Positions 40,652 to 49,236 of a DNA stretch of 64,000 nt are shown here, piece after piece. Numbering within the stretch: position 1 is the stretch's first letter; the number at the start of each line of letters is the position of its first letter. The stretch is from Flavobacteriales bacterium (GTDB taxonomy: Bacteria; Bacteroidota; Bacteroidia; Flavobacteriales_D; Sanyastnellaceae): assembly GCA_029238785.1 (NCBI GenBank), contig JAQWFN010000123.1, positions 35,416 through 99,415 on the forward strand, read 5' to 3'. A program made the translations under genes and the position numbers. The notes below the pieces were generated by a model, which ran no database searches, was not told where the DNA came from, and saw nothing but the letters and a program-made list of their open reading frames with translations.

Positions 40652-42760
40652 TTATGCGCCAACAGTTCCTTTTGCTTTTGCAATCACTTCGTCTGCAATA
40701 CTTTTTGGAGTCGCTTCAAAGTGATCAAACTCCATGGTTGATGTTGCACGTCCTGAAGACATGGTTCTCAAAGCTGTCACATAACCGAACATCTCCGAAA
40801 GAGGAACGAATGCCTTAACTACTTTAGAACCTGCACGATCATCCATTCCATTGATTACACCACGACGACGGTTCAAGTCACCTACGATATCACCCATGTT
40901 TTCTTCTGGAGTCAATACTTCTAGCTTCATGATTGGCTCCATCAATACTGCCCCTGCGTGAGGAACTGCATGTCTGTAAGCCATCTTCGCTGCCAATTCG
41001 AATGATAGTGAATCAGAATCGACCGCGTGGAATGAACCATCAACCAACTCAACGGTCATCGAATCCATTGGATATCCTGCCAATACACCATTCGCCATTG
41101 AATCTTTAAATCCTTTTTCAACTGATGGAATGTATTCACGAGGAACGTTACCACCTTTGATGCTGTTGATGAAGATCAAGCCAGGCTTCTCTTTATCATC
41201 GTTAGGAGAAATCTTAACAACGATGTCAGCGAATTTACCACGACCACCTGATTGCTTTTTGTAAGTCTCTCTGTGATCAACATTTCCTGTAATTGCTTCC
41301 TTGTAAGAAACCTGTGGGGCACCTTGGTTACATTCCACCTTGAATTCACGCTTCAAACGGTCAAGGATAATATCCAAGTGCAACTCACCCATTCCAGAGA
41401 TAACTGTCTGACCAGAATCCTCGTCAGTCTTAACTTGGAATGTTGGATCTTCTTCAGCCAATTTACCTAAAGCCATACCCAATTTATCAACGTCTGCTTG
41501 AGTTTTAGGCTCAATAGCAACACCGATTACTGGTTCCGGGAAATCCATAGACTCAAGTACAATTGGGTGTTTTTCATCACACAAGGTATCTCCTGTCTTA
41601 ATATCTTTAAATCCAACCAATGCTGCGATATCACCACAGTGCAATTCATCAATTGGGTTTTGTTTCGATGCGTGCATCTGGTAAATACGAGAGATACGCT
41701 CTTTCTTACCTGTTCTTGTATTCAACACATAAGAACCTGCTGGCAATTTACCTGAATATGCTCTTGTAAAGCACAAACGACCTACGAAAGGATCTGTCGC
41801 AATTTTAAACGCCAAAGCAGCGAATGGCTCATCAACTGAAGGCTTACGAGAAGTCATCTCATCGCTATCAGGAAGTGTACCTTCAATTGCTTCTGTGTCT
41901 GCTGGTGAAGGAAGGATTTCCATTACCATATCAAGCATTGCTTGAACACCTTTGTTTTTAAAGGCAGAACCACACATCATTGGAACAACTTTTCCAGCGA
42001 TAGTAGCTTCACGCAATGCATCCAATATCTCACGCTCAGTTAAGGATTCTGGATCTTCGAAGTACTTCTCCATCAAGGTATCATCGAACTCCGCTACAGC
42101 CTCCAACAATTGCTCGCGGTACATTGTAGCTTCCTCAAGAATATTATCCGGAATTGGAACTTCTTTAAAAGTCATCCCTTGATCTTCTTCATTCCAAACA
42201 ATTCCACGGAAGTTGATCAAATCAACTGCACCTTCGAAATCATCTTCAGCTCCAATTGGAATTTGCAAAGGAAGTGCATGACTCCCCAACATTGTTTTTA
42301 CTTGACGACAAACGTTCAAGAAATCTGCACCTTGACGGTCCATTTTGTTAACGAAACCAATACGTGGCACGTTATAGTTATTTGCAAGTCTCCAGTTCGT
42401 TTCTGATTGTGGCTCAACACCATCAACAGCACTAAACAAGAAAACCAAACCATCAAGTACACGCAAAGAACGGTTTACCTCTACGGTAAAATCAACGTGT
42501 CCTGGAGTATCGATAATGTTAACGTGATATTGATCACCACGGTAGTTCCAGAATACTGTTGTAGCAGCAGAAGTAATGGTAATACCACGTTCTTGCTCTT
42601 GCTCCATCCAGTCCATGGTAGCTGCACCGTCATGAACCTCACCAATTTTGTGACTTACCCCTGCGTAGTAAAGGATACGCTCGGTAGTCGTTGTCTTACC
42701 CGCATCGATGTGGGCAGCGATACCAATGTTTCTTGTGTATCTTAAATCTCTTTTCGCCAT
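40652..42760 (-). CDS. fusA: Elongation factor G
   Basis: 702 residues. G domain with P-loop [15 protein letters not shown], switch [25 protein letters not shown] and NKMDRQGAD; then domains II-V with [19 protein letters not shown] and [13 protein letters not shown]. It drives translocation on the ribosome. 24 bases after rpsG, standard str order. Confidence 0.98.
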   Translation of the reverse strand: MAKRDLRYTRNIGIAAHIDAGKTTTTERILYYAGVSHKIGEVHDGAATMDWMEQEQERGITITSAATTVFWNYRGDQYHVNIIDTPGHVDFTVEVNRSLRVLDGLVFLFSAVDGVEPQSETNWRLANNYNVPRIGFVNKMDRQGADFLNVCRQVKTMLGSHALPLQIPIGAEDDFEGAVDLINFRGIVWNEEDQGMTFKEVPIPDNILEEATMYREQLLEAVAEFDDTLMEKYFEDPESLTEREILDALREATIAGKVVPMMCGSAFKNKGVQAMLDMVMEILPSPADTEAIEGTLPDSDEMTSRKPSVDEPFAALAFKIATDPFVGRLCFTRAYSGKLPAGSYVLNTRTGKKERISRIYQMHASKQNPIDELHCGDIAALVGFKDIKTGDTLCDEKHPIVLESMDFPEPVIGVAIEPKTQADVDKLGMALGKLAEEDPTFQVKTDEDSGQTVISGMGELHLDIILDRLKREFKVECNQGAPQVSYKEAITGNVDHRETYKKQSGGRGKFADIVVKISPNDDKEKPGLIFINSIKGGNVPREYIPSVEKGFKDSMANGVLAGYPMDSMTVELVDGSFHAVDSDSLSFELAAKMAYRHAVPHAGAVLMEPIMKLEVLTPEENMGDIVGDLNRRRGVINGMDDRAGSKVVKAFVPLSEMFGYVTALRTMSSGRATSTMEFDHFEATPKSIADEVIAKAKGTVGA

Positions 42761-42784
42761 TTTATTGTCGTCTTAGCGTTTCAA

Positions 42785-43252
42785 TTAGATTCTAAAGTGA
42801 GCAAATGCTTTGTTCGCTTCAGCCATACGGTGCGTATCTTCTTTCTTCTTGAAAGTTGCGCCTTCCTCTCTTGAGGCAGCCATAATTTCATTTGCTAAAC
42901 GATCAGCCATTGTCTTCTCGTTACGCTTGCGTGAGTAACCGATCATCCACTTCATACCCATAGACAACTTACGGCTGTCGCGAATTTGTTGTGGAATCTG
43001 GAAAGTAGCCCCACCAACACGACGACTACGAACCTCAACAGCCGGAGTCACGTTTGACAATGCTTTCTTCCAAACCTCTAATCCGTCTTCTCCAGACTTC
43101 TCAGAAACTTGATCTACTGCTTCGTAAAAAATCTTGTATGCCAAGTTTTTCTTCCCGTCCAACATTAAGTTGTTTACGAACTGGGTTACCAACTCGCTCT
43201 TGAAACGCGGGTCTGGCAACAGGGGTAATTTTCTTGCTCTTTTCCTTCTCAT
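42785..43252 (-). CDS. rpsG: 30S ribosomal protein S7
   Basis: 155 residues. MRRKRARKLPLLPDPRFKSE, QFVNNLMLDGKKNLAYKIFY and VRSRRVGGATFQIPQQIR are S7 blocks. Starts assembly of the 30S head. Confidence 0.98.
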   Translation of the reverse strand: MRRKRARKLPLLPDPRFKSELVTQFVNNLMLDGKKNLAYKIFYEAVDQVSEKSGEDGLEVWKKALSNVTPAVEVRSRRVGGATFQIPQQIRDSRKLSMGMKWMIGYSRKRNEKTMADRLANEIMAASREEGATFKKKEDTHRMAEANKAFAHFRI

Positions 43253-43276
43253 GGTAGTAGAATTGGACTTGGAGGA

Positions 43277-43657
43277 TTATTTCTTCGCCTTAGGTCGTTT
43301 AGTTCCATACTTACTTCTTCGCTGCATACGCCCTTCAACACCAGCAGTATCGAGAGCTCCACGCACGATGTGATAACGCACACCTGGCAAATCTTTAACC
43401 CTTCCACCACGTACCAAAACGATACTGTGCTCTTGAAGGTTGTGACCTTCTCCACCGATGTAAGCATTCACTTCGTTTCCGTTTGTTAAACGTACACGAG
43501 CTACTTTACGCATCGCTGAGTTTGGCTTCTTAGGAGTTGTCGTGTAAACACGAACACAAACCCCTCTACGCTGCGGACAAGAGTCCAAAGCCGCAGATTT
43601 GCTGGGCTTAATCTTAGTGGTTCTACCTTTACGAACCAGTTGTGAAATAGTAGGCAT
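43277..43657 (-). CDS. rpsL: 30S ribosomal protein S12
   Basis: 126 residues. [40 protein letters not shown] and [20 protein letters not shown]. The Lys residues of the two streptomycin-sensitivity loops (TPKKPNSA and GRVKDLPG) are the wild-type ones. First gene of the long ribosomal cluster. Confidence 0.98.
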   Translation of the reverse strand: MPTISQLVRKGRTTKIKPSKSAALDSCPQRRGVCVRVYTTTPKKPNSAMRKVARVRLTNGNEVNAYIGGEGHNLQEHSIVLVRGGRVKDLPGVRYHIVRGALDTAGVEGRMQRRSKYGTKRPKAKK

Positions 43658-43684
43658 ATTGCGTTATCTCTTTATCAATTTCTT

Positions 43685-43702
43685 AGAGCCAATTTGGGCT
43701 CT
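43685..43702 (-). promoter_or_regulatory. Hairpin in the rpsL leader
   Basis: In the about 60-base untranslated leader the transcript has AGAGCC and GGCTCT, six perfect pairs with a six-base loop, starting about 15 bases after the predicted transcript start. No T run follows. A role in feedback control or RNA stability is possible but unproven. Confidence 0.4.
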
Positions 43703-43721
43703 CCCAGTTTTTTTAGGGGTG

Positions 43722-43751
43722 CAAATGTACGTTATTTTAATTGAAATCCAA
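43722..43751 (-). promoter_or_regulatory. Promoter of the ribosomal protein cluster
   Basis: Minus-strand TTG (43751-43749), 19 bases, then TACATTTG (43729-43722): a full match to the bacteroidetal TTG-N19-TANNTTTG promoter. Transcription would start near 43718, about 60 bases before rpsL. No second promoter of this quality was seen inside the cluster, though not every intergenic base was scored. Confidence 0.7.
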
Positions 43752-43904
43752 TAGCATTCAACACTTTAATTTCACTTTTTCTTCATCATTTTAACTTTCA
43801 AGGCTTTTTACCCCCATTTCGCTGTTTAAAAACTGTTTTCCCAACACACACAAAATCATCTGCCCTTTTTATGAACAATCACCGCATTCCATATTTGGCT
43901 TTTA

Positions 43905-43912
43905 TACCTTTG
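43905..43912 (+). promoter_or_regulatory. -7 box (TACCTTTG) next to the uvrD start codon
   Basis: Full match to TANNTTTG, ending four bases before the GTG at 43917, so the transcript would be almost leaderless. No TTG at a standard -33 distance. Confidence 0.4.
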
Positions 43913-43916
43913 GAAC

Positions 43917-46208
43917 GTGGAGTATTTGAATGAATTAAACCATGAACAACGCGAGGCTGTTATTCATGAAGAAGGACCTATGATGGTTATCGCTGGTGCC
44001 GGATCTGGAAAAACCAGAGTACTAACCTACCGCATAGCACATCTTATCAATCATGGAATTGACCCTTTCAATATCCTAGCACTCACTTTTACAAATAAAG
44101 CAGCTAGAGAAATGAAAGACCGTATTGGAAAAGTTATTGGCGATAACGAGGCACGTAACATTTGGATGGGAACCTTTCACTCGGTGTTTGCCAAAATCCT
44201 TCGAATGGAAGCTGATCGTATCAACTACCCAAGGAACTTTACTATATATGACACCCAAGATAGCAAAAGCCTAATCAGGGATATCGTCAAGGAAATGTCA
44301 TTATCAGACAAGGTGTATAAACCAGGCGTTGTTTTCGGTAGAATATCCGCAGCAAAGAACAACCTGATCTCACCTGAAGCTTACAGAAGGAATACAGAGA
44401 TCATGTCGGAAGACAGTCAAGCAGGTCGCCCACGCATGGTGGACATCTATACCGAATACGCTAAACGATGCTTCCGCTCAGGAGCAATGGACTTCGACGA
44501 CCTCCTGTACAAAACAAACGTGCTGCTCAGAGATCATGCCGACCTCTTATATAAGTACCAAAATAAATTCCACTACATATTGGTTGACGAGTATCAAGAT
44601 ACCAACTTCGCACAATACCTCATTGTAAAACAACTTGCGGCTGCTCGTCAGAACATTTGTGTGGTGGGTGATGATGCTCAATCGATTTACGCTTTTCGTG
44701 GAGCAAACATTCAAAACATCCTCAACTTCCGAAACGATTATCCCGATTACGCACTTTATAAACTTGAACAAAACTATCGCTCAACAAAAGTCATTGTTCA
44801 AGCAGCAAATAGTGTGATCGATAAAAATACAGAGCAGATTAAAAAAACCGTATGGACCGACAATCCACAAGGAGACCTGATTAGAGTGCACCGCGCCTAT
44901 TCAGATAATGATGAAGGAAGCTTTGTTTCGCACGATATTTTCGAAATTCAGAACCAAAGCCAACGCCCTAACAGCGACTTTGCCATTCTATATAGAACAA
45001 ATGCACAATCGCGATCTTTCGAGGAGGCCATGCGCAAGCTGAACATTCCGTATCGTATTTATGGTGGACTCTCTTTCTATCAAAGAAAGGAAATCAAAGA
45101 CTTGTTGGCTTATTTCAGATTAACAGCCAACCCAAACGATGAAGAAGCACTCAAACGAGTAATCAATTATCCGGCCCGTGGCATTGGAAAAACCACCATG
45201 GAAAAGTTACTCATCGCCAGCAACAAATACGACCAACCCATTTGGGAAATCATTGCGCATCCGCACACCTATAACACAGGACTTAATAAAGGTACCTTGA
45301 GTAAAATTGGAGCATTTGCCCTGATGATCCAAAGTTTTCAATCTATCATCAACAAAAAGAATGCGTTTGAAGTAGCTGATCATATCGCACAAGAATCTGG
45401 ATTGGTGAAGGACTTAAATGCAGACAAAACACCTGAAGGCGTTGCACGTTACGACAACATCCAAGAGCTGATCAATGGTATCAAGGAGTTCTCTGATCAA
45501 ATCGACCCGAACAATCCCGACCGAATTTTCACCCTCCCCGACTTCCTCGTAGATGTGGCCTTGCTCACTGATGCGGATAACGATGATGATGACGATAATA
45601 AAGTAAGCATGATGACCATTCATGCCGCTAAAGGACTTGAGTTTCCTTACGTGTATGTCGTTGGAATGGAAGAAAACCTTTTCCCTTCTCAACTGGCTTT
45701 AAACTCGCGAAGCGAACTCGAAGAAGAGCGACGCCTGTTTTACGTGGCCATCACCAGAGCCGAAGTTAGAGCTACCCTAACCTACGCTTTAACCCGATAC
45801 CGCTGGGGCCAACTTTCCCAATGTGAACCTTCTCGCTTTCTCGACGACATTGAGGAACAATACCTGAGCAGACCAAAAGCTAGCCCCAAACAAAGTAATC
45901 CTTTTGCTGGAAAAGGAGGCTTCGATCAAGCGCGTCAACAGTTCTACAAACCTATGGGCAGCGCTAATGACGTCAACACTTCACCTAAACCAAACATGAA
46001 AAAGGTGAGCGATACGCCATCGCAAGCAAGTGCGGCCGACCTCAATGGAATCCGAGTTGGAACAGAAGTAGAACATGCCCGTTTTGGTAAAGGAAAAGTG
46101 CTCAAGATTGAAGGTGAAGTACCAAATCACAAAGCAACCGTGTATTTTCCATCAGCAGGTCAAAAGCAGCTCCTCTTGAAATTCGCCAAGCTGAAAATCT
46201 TATCTTAA
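43917..46208 (+). CDS. uvrD: UvrD/PcrA/Rep family DNA helicase
   Basis: 763 residues with a GTG start (protein begins MEYLNELNHEQREAV, the family's usual opening; no in-frame ATG upstream). Superfamily 1A motifs in order: Q motif and Walker A AGAGSGKT near residue 30, motif II VDEYQDTN, motif III VVGDDAQSIYAFRGA, motif IV YKLEQNYRST, motif V MTIHAAKGLEFPYVYVVGME, motif VI EEERRLFYVAITRAE. The C-terminal about 55 residues form a Tudor-like PcrA tail (VEHARFGKGKVLKIEG). Acts 3'-5' in excision and mismatch repair and in clearing the template of RNA polymerase. Five bases before the next gene. Confidence 0.96.
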   Translation: MEYLNELNHEQREAVIHEEGPMMVIAGAGSGKTRVLTYRIAHLINHGIDPFNILALTFTNKAAREMKDRIGKVIGDNEARNIWMGTFHSVFAKILRMEADRINYPRNFTIYDTQDSKSLIRDIVKEMSLSDKVYKPGVVFGRISAAKNNLISPEAYRRNTEIMSEDSQAGRPRMVDIYTEYAKRCFRSGAMDFDDLLYKTNVLLRDHADLLYKYQNKFHYILVDEYQDTNFAQYLIVKQLAAARQNICVVGDDAQSIYAFRGANIQNILNFRNDYPDYALYKLEQNYRSTKVIVQAANSVIDKNTEQIKKTVWTDNPQGDLIRVHRAYSDNDEGSFVSHDIFEIQNQSQRPNSDFAILYRTNAQSRSFEEAMRKLNIPYRIYGGLSFYQRKEIKDLLAYFRLTANPNDEEALKRVINYPARGIGKTTMEKLLIASNKYDQPIWEIIAHPHTYNTGLNKGTLSKIGAFALMIQSFQSIINKKNAFEVADHIAQESGLVKDLNADKTPEGVARYDNIQELINGIKEFSDQIDPNNPDRIFTLPDFLVDVALLTDADNDDDDDNKVSMMTIHAAKGLEFPYVYVVGMEENLFPSQLALNSRSELEEERRLFYVAITRAEVRATLTYALTRYRWGQLSQCEPSRFLDDIEEQYLSRPKASPKQSNPFAGKGGFDQARQQFYKPMGSANDVNTSPKPNMKKVSDTPSQASAADLNGIRVGTEVEHARFGKGKVLKIEGEVPNHKATVYFPSAGQKQLLLKFAKLKILS

Positions 46209-46213
46209 GCCTC

Positions 46214-48355
46214 ATGAAAACAGTTGGTATTTTATTCTTTTTCTTTTTCGGGGTGATGGGCCTAAGTGCTCAAACAACGCCGATCAATGATAGAGATGGA
46301 TCTCCCATGCGCTTAAAATGGTTTAGTGAACAAGCTCCCGATGCTGTTCCAAAATACGAGCACATTGAATTAGGCATGATGCTCCCCCCTAATGTTGAAG
46401 CAAGCATTAGAAACTATCTCAATGGAATTCCTACCTCAAGAGCCTTGAACCCTTTTGACCCGCAAGACATTGAAGTTGTGGCCTATTTCAAAAAAGAAAA
46501 CGCACCTTCAGAAGCCCTCCCCGAGAAGCGTTTTGCCTTCTACTATCGTCCTTACCAGCGAGATACTTCTTCGAAGGACCCCAATGAGTGGGGACATAAA
46601 GCGCTAGAAACACTACACCCCTTTAGAGCGCGCTTCACACCAATAGATACGGGAACCTATGTTTGCTGGTTCTCCCTTGAAACAAAACTATCGCCAATCG
46701 CTATCAGCAATAGCATTCGCTTTGAAGTCATCGACAGCGATAAAGCTGGATTCATGAGTGTGGGTGAAAACAAGCGTTACTTTGTGCGCGATTCAAGCTC
46801 ATTCTTTCCTGTTGGACAAAACCTACCTTGGCCTGCTTGCGACCCGGCCATTTACCCAAAATGCGCAGAGACAGATTGCTACAACGCCGAACCATGGTGC
46901 AGTTCAACCATGAACCCTGCCGGTTATTTAGCCTACCACAAACAAATGAAAGAATACGCCCTTCACGGAGGGAACTATTTCAGAATGCTCATCGCTCCTT
47001 GGAACCTGGATATCGAATTTGAAAAACTGAACAATTATAGCGACCGACTCAACTGTGCTTGGGAAATGGATGAGATTCTTCGCGAAGCAAAAACAAATGA
47101 GCTCCTCATTCATCTCGACCTGCACGTGCATTATCCTCTTGAAGATGTTTCGGGTTACTCCATGTGGCACTGGGATTACGGCGATATTGAGTGCTTCCCT
47201 TACGACGATCCTTACTGTTATTCTGATGAACTAGGACTTCCAACTGTTCGCGACTTTTTGGCAAGTGAAGAAGCTAAGCGGCACTATAAAAACAGGCTAC
47301 GCTATTTTATTGCTCGCTATGGCTACAGCACGAACATCTCTACTTTCGAGCTTGTTAGCGAAGTGAATGGGATTGGATCTTCACCGGGTGTTACAGAAAA
47401 CTGCCAGGCAGATGGTAGCCACCTCTCCATGCCTTACCGGGAAGATGCGAGCATGACGAGGTTGATTTATCTCTGGCAAAAAGAGATGTTGGACTTCATT
47501 AAATATGACTTGCGCCACGAAGACCATCTGCTCTCCGTCAGCGTATCTGGTCCGGCCGATTTTATTTTGGGCGACAGCATTTACTACGAGCCCTCACTCG
47601 ACATCGCCACCTATAACTACTACAACGCAGGAATTCAAAAGTATTTCGGCTTCACTGAAATCATGGATGATTTCCAAACCGACAATGGGAGAAGCCCCAT
47701 TACCAACCTTAACCCACCGGCCATCAACAAGCCATTGATGTTCTCTGAAGTTGGTCCGGGAATGAACATTGAGTATTGTGACTCAGACTTGCGCTTCATT
47801 AAAAGTGTTTGGTGCTCTGCCTTTTCAGGAGTGAGCGCTACGGCAATGAATTGGAGCAACCAGTACAACCCTGAATTATGGGAGCACTTAGCGCGTATCG
47901 ACAGCATCATGCAAGGGCTTCGTTTGGATCAAGAGAACTGGAAGGGTGTGAACGACATTAGTAAAGATAAAATGGGCGACATGATGGCGCTCAGAAGAGG
48001 AGGGAAAGACAAAAAAGCGCTTGGTTTGGTGCACAACAGGAGTATCAATTTTTATACCCGAAGGAGTGCCGACGGAACCCCATGTCAGACCTTTTTTGAA
48101 GATAACCCCCAATATTTTGACCGCCGCTACGCGCAAGCTCAAACGCTAGAGGCTAAGGGAGGAAAAACAAAACTAGAGGTAGAAAACATGGGCGCACTGC
48201 AGGCCTACCGCATACAGTGGATTGACATCGAAACCGGTCAAATAATTAGTGAAAGCAAGCAAAATACCGGTTTTAACGGAAAGCTCACTTTAAAGCACCC
48301 GGATATTGGAATAACAGGAACAGGGCTCCTCTTTTTTATTGCAGAACAACTTTAA
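46214..48355 (+). CDS. Secreted glycoside-hydrolase-like protein (DUF5060-like N-domain and TIM barrel)
   Basis: 713 residues. Signal peptide 1-20 (FGVMGLSAQ). About residues 25-185 look like an Ig-type domain seen in front of some clan GH-A enzymes. About 190-560 look like a TIM barrel: FFPVGQNLPWP, GGNYFRMLIAPWN, LLIHLDLHVHY, STFELVSEVNG with E383 as candidate acid/base, and KPLMFSEVGPG with E512 as candidate nucleophile. A beta-domain about 590-713 closes the chain. There is no obvious T9SS signal; the last residues (LLFFIAEQL) are hydrophobic. Substrate unknown. It follows uvrD by five bases, an odd partner. Confidence 0.6.
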   Translation: MKTVGILFFFFFGVMGLSAQTTPINDRDGSPMRLKWFSEQAPDAVPKYEHIELGMMLPPNVEASIRNYLNGIPTSRALNPFDPQDIEVVAYFKKENAPSEALPEKRFAFYYRPYQRDTSSKDPNEWGHKALETLHPFRARFTPIDTGTYVCWFSLETKLSPIAISNSIRFEVIDSDKAGFMSVGENKRYFVRDSSSFFPVGQNLPWPACDPAIYPKCAETDCYNAEPWCSSTMNPAGYLAYHKQMKEYALHGGNYFRMLIAPWNLDIEFEKLNNYSDRLNCAWEMDEILREAKTNELLIHLDLHVHYPLEDVSGYSMWHWDYGDIECFPYDDPYCYSDELGLPTVRDFLASEEAKRHYKNRLRYFIARYGYSTNISTFELVSEVNGIGSSPGVTENCQADGSHLSMPYREDASMTRLIYLWQKEMLDFIKYDLRHEDHLLSVSVSGPADFILGDSIYYEPSLDIATYNYYNAGIQKYFGFTEIMDDFQTDNGRSPITNLNPPAINKPLMFSEVGPGMNIEYCDSDLRFIKSVWCSAFSGVSATAMNWSNQYNPELWEHLARIDSIMQGLRLDQENWKGVNDISKDKMGDMMALRRGGKDKKALGLVHNRSINFYTRRSADGTPCQTFFEDNPQYFDRRYAQAQTLEAKGGKTKLEVENMGALQAYRIQWIDIETGQIISESKQNTGFNGKLTLKHPDIGITGTGLLFFIAEQL

Positions 48356-48380
48356 ATTAAATCAATTTTTCAAGACTTGA

Positions 48381-48409
48381 TTTGATGCGCTAGAGAATCA
48401 TTACCTTTG
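48381..48409 (+). promoter_or_regulatory. Promoter of the DUF4290-murA genes
   Basis: TTTG (48381-48384), 17 bases, then TACCTTTG (48402-48409). The predicted transcript start is about two bases before the ATG at 48415, so the mRNA would have almost no leader. Confidence 0.55.
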
Positions 48410-48414
48410 CAGCT

Positions 48415-49059
48415 ATGTCAGAAAATTTCGAAGGACTTACTTACAATAGTGCTAGACCAGATTTAGCCATTCCTGAATACGGAAGAAACATTCACAACAT
48501 GATCGATTACGCCAAGTCAGTAGCCGATCGTGAAGAGCGTAATAAAGTTGCACAAGCCATCATCAGTGTAATGGGGCAACTCTTCCCTCACCTTCGCGAC
48601 ATCGACGATTACAAGCACAAGTTGTGGGATCATTTGCACATCATTGCCAACTTTGAGTTGGATGTAGATTCTCCCTATCCAAAACCTGAGGCTGAAACCT
48701 TGGCTCAAAAGCCAGAGCGAGTTCCTTACCCAAAAGGGAAAATGAAATACGGGCACTACGGAAGTATCTTAGAGGAGCTCATCCAGAAAGCCAGCGCTTA
48801 TGAGGAAGGTGATGAAAAAAACACCTTAACCATGATGATTGCTAACTTGATGAAGCGCCACTACCTTACCTATAACAGGTCTTCTGTTGATGACGCCTTG
48901 ATCAAAGATCAATTGGTAGAGCTTTCAAATGGAAAATTGAAATTAGACGCTGATGTAGAGCTTGTAAGCACAACTGAAGTCTTAAAAAACACCAAGCCCA
49001 CAAACATCAGAAGCAACAACAAAAAAGGCCCAATCAAAAAGAAGAAAAAGAAGTACTAA
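48415..49059 (+). CDS. DUF4290 family protein
   Basis: 214 residues, cytoplasmic, matching the DUF4290 family of Bacteroidota along its whole length (LTYNSARPDLAIPEYGRNI, KLWDHLHIIANFELDVDSPY, MKYGHYGSILEELI, MMIANLMKRHYLTYNRSSVD). The C-terminus is a long Lys-rich tail (KKGPIKKKKKKY). Function unknown. It stands just before murA, a pairing I recall as common in this phylum, so a link to cell-wall synthesis is an inference from position. Confidence 0.88.
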   Translation: MSENFEGLTYNSARPDLAIPEYGRNIHNMIDYAKSVADREERNKVAQAIISVMGQLFPHLRDIDDYKHKLWDHLHIIANFELDVDSPYPKPEAETLAQKPERVPYPKGKMKYGHYGSILEELIQKASAYEEGDEKNTLTMMIANLMKRHYLTYNRSSVDDALIKDQLVELSNGKLKLDADVELVSTTEVLKNTKPTNIRSNNKKGPIKKKKKKY

Positions 49060-49098
49060 GCTGCACTTCATATTTCGTAAGCTGCACTTCATATTTCG
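49057..49098 (+). repeat. 21-bp perfect tandem duplication over the DUF4290 stop codon
   Basis: TAAGCTGCACTTCATATTTCG occurs twice in a row (49057-49077 and 49078-49098). The first copy begins with the TAA stop codon of the DUF4290 gene. The second copy contributes GTAAGC that can pair with GCTTAC at 49098-49103. Confidence 0.9.
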
Positions 49099-49236
49099 CT
49101 TACTTTAAATTCTGTTTCGCTTAACAATTAGTTCTTCTCGAAATCCTTTCCCCGTTAGGATGTCGATAAGTTTTTACGTTCTTTCTTAAAAGACCCTAGC
49201 TTTTTAAAATCTTTAGGGCTCGAAAAAACAGAAGGA

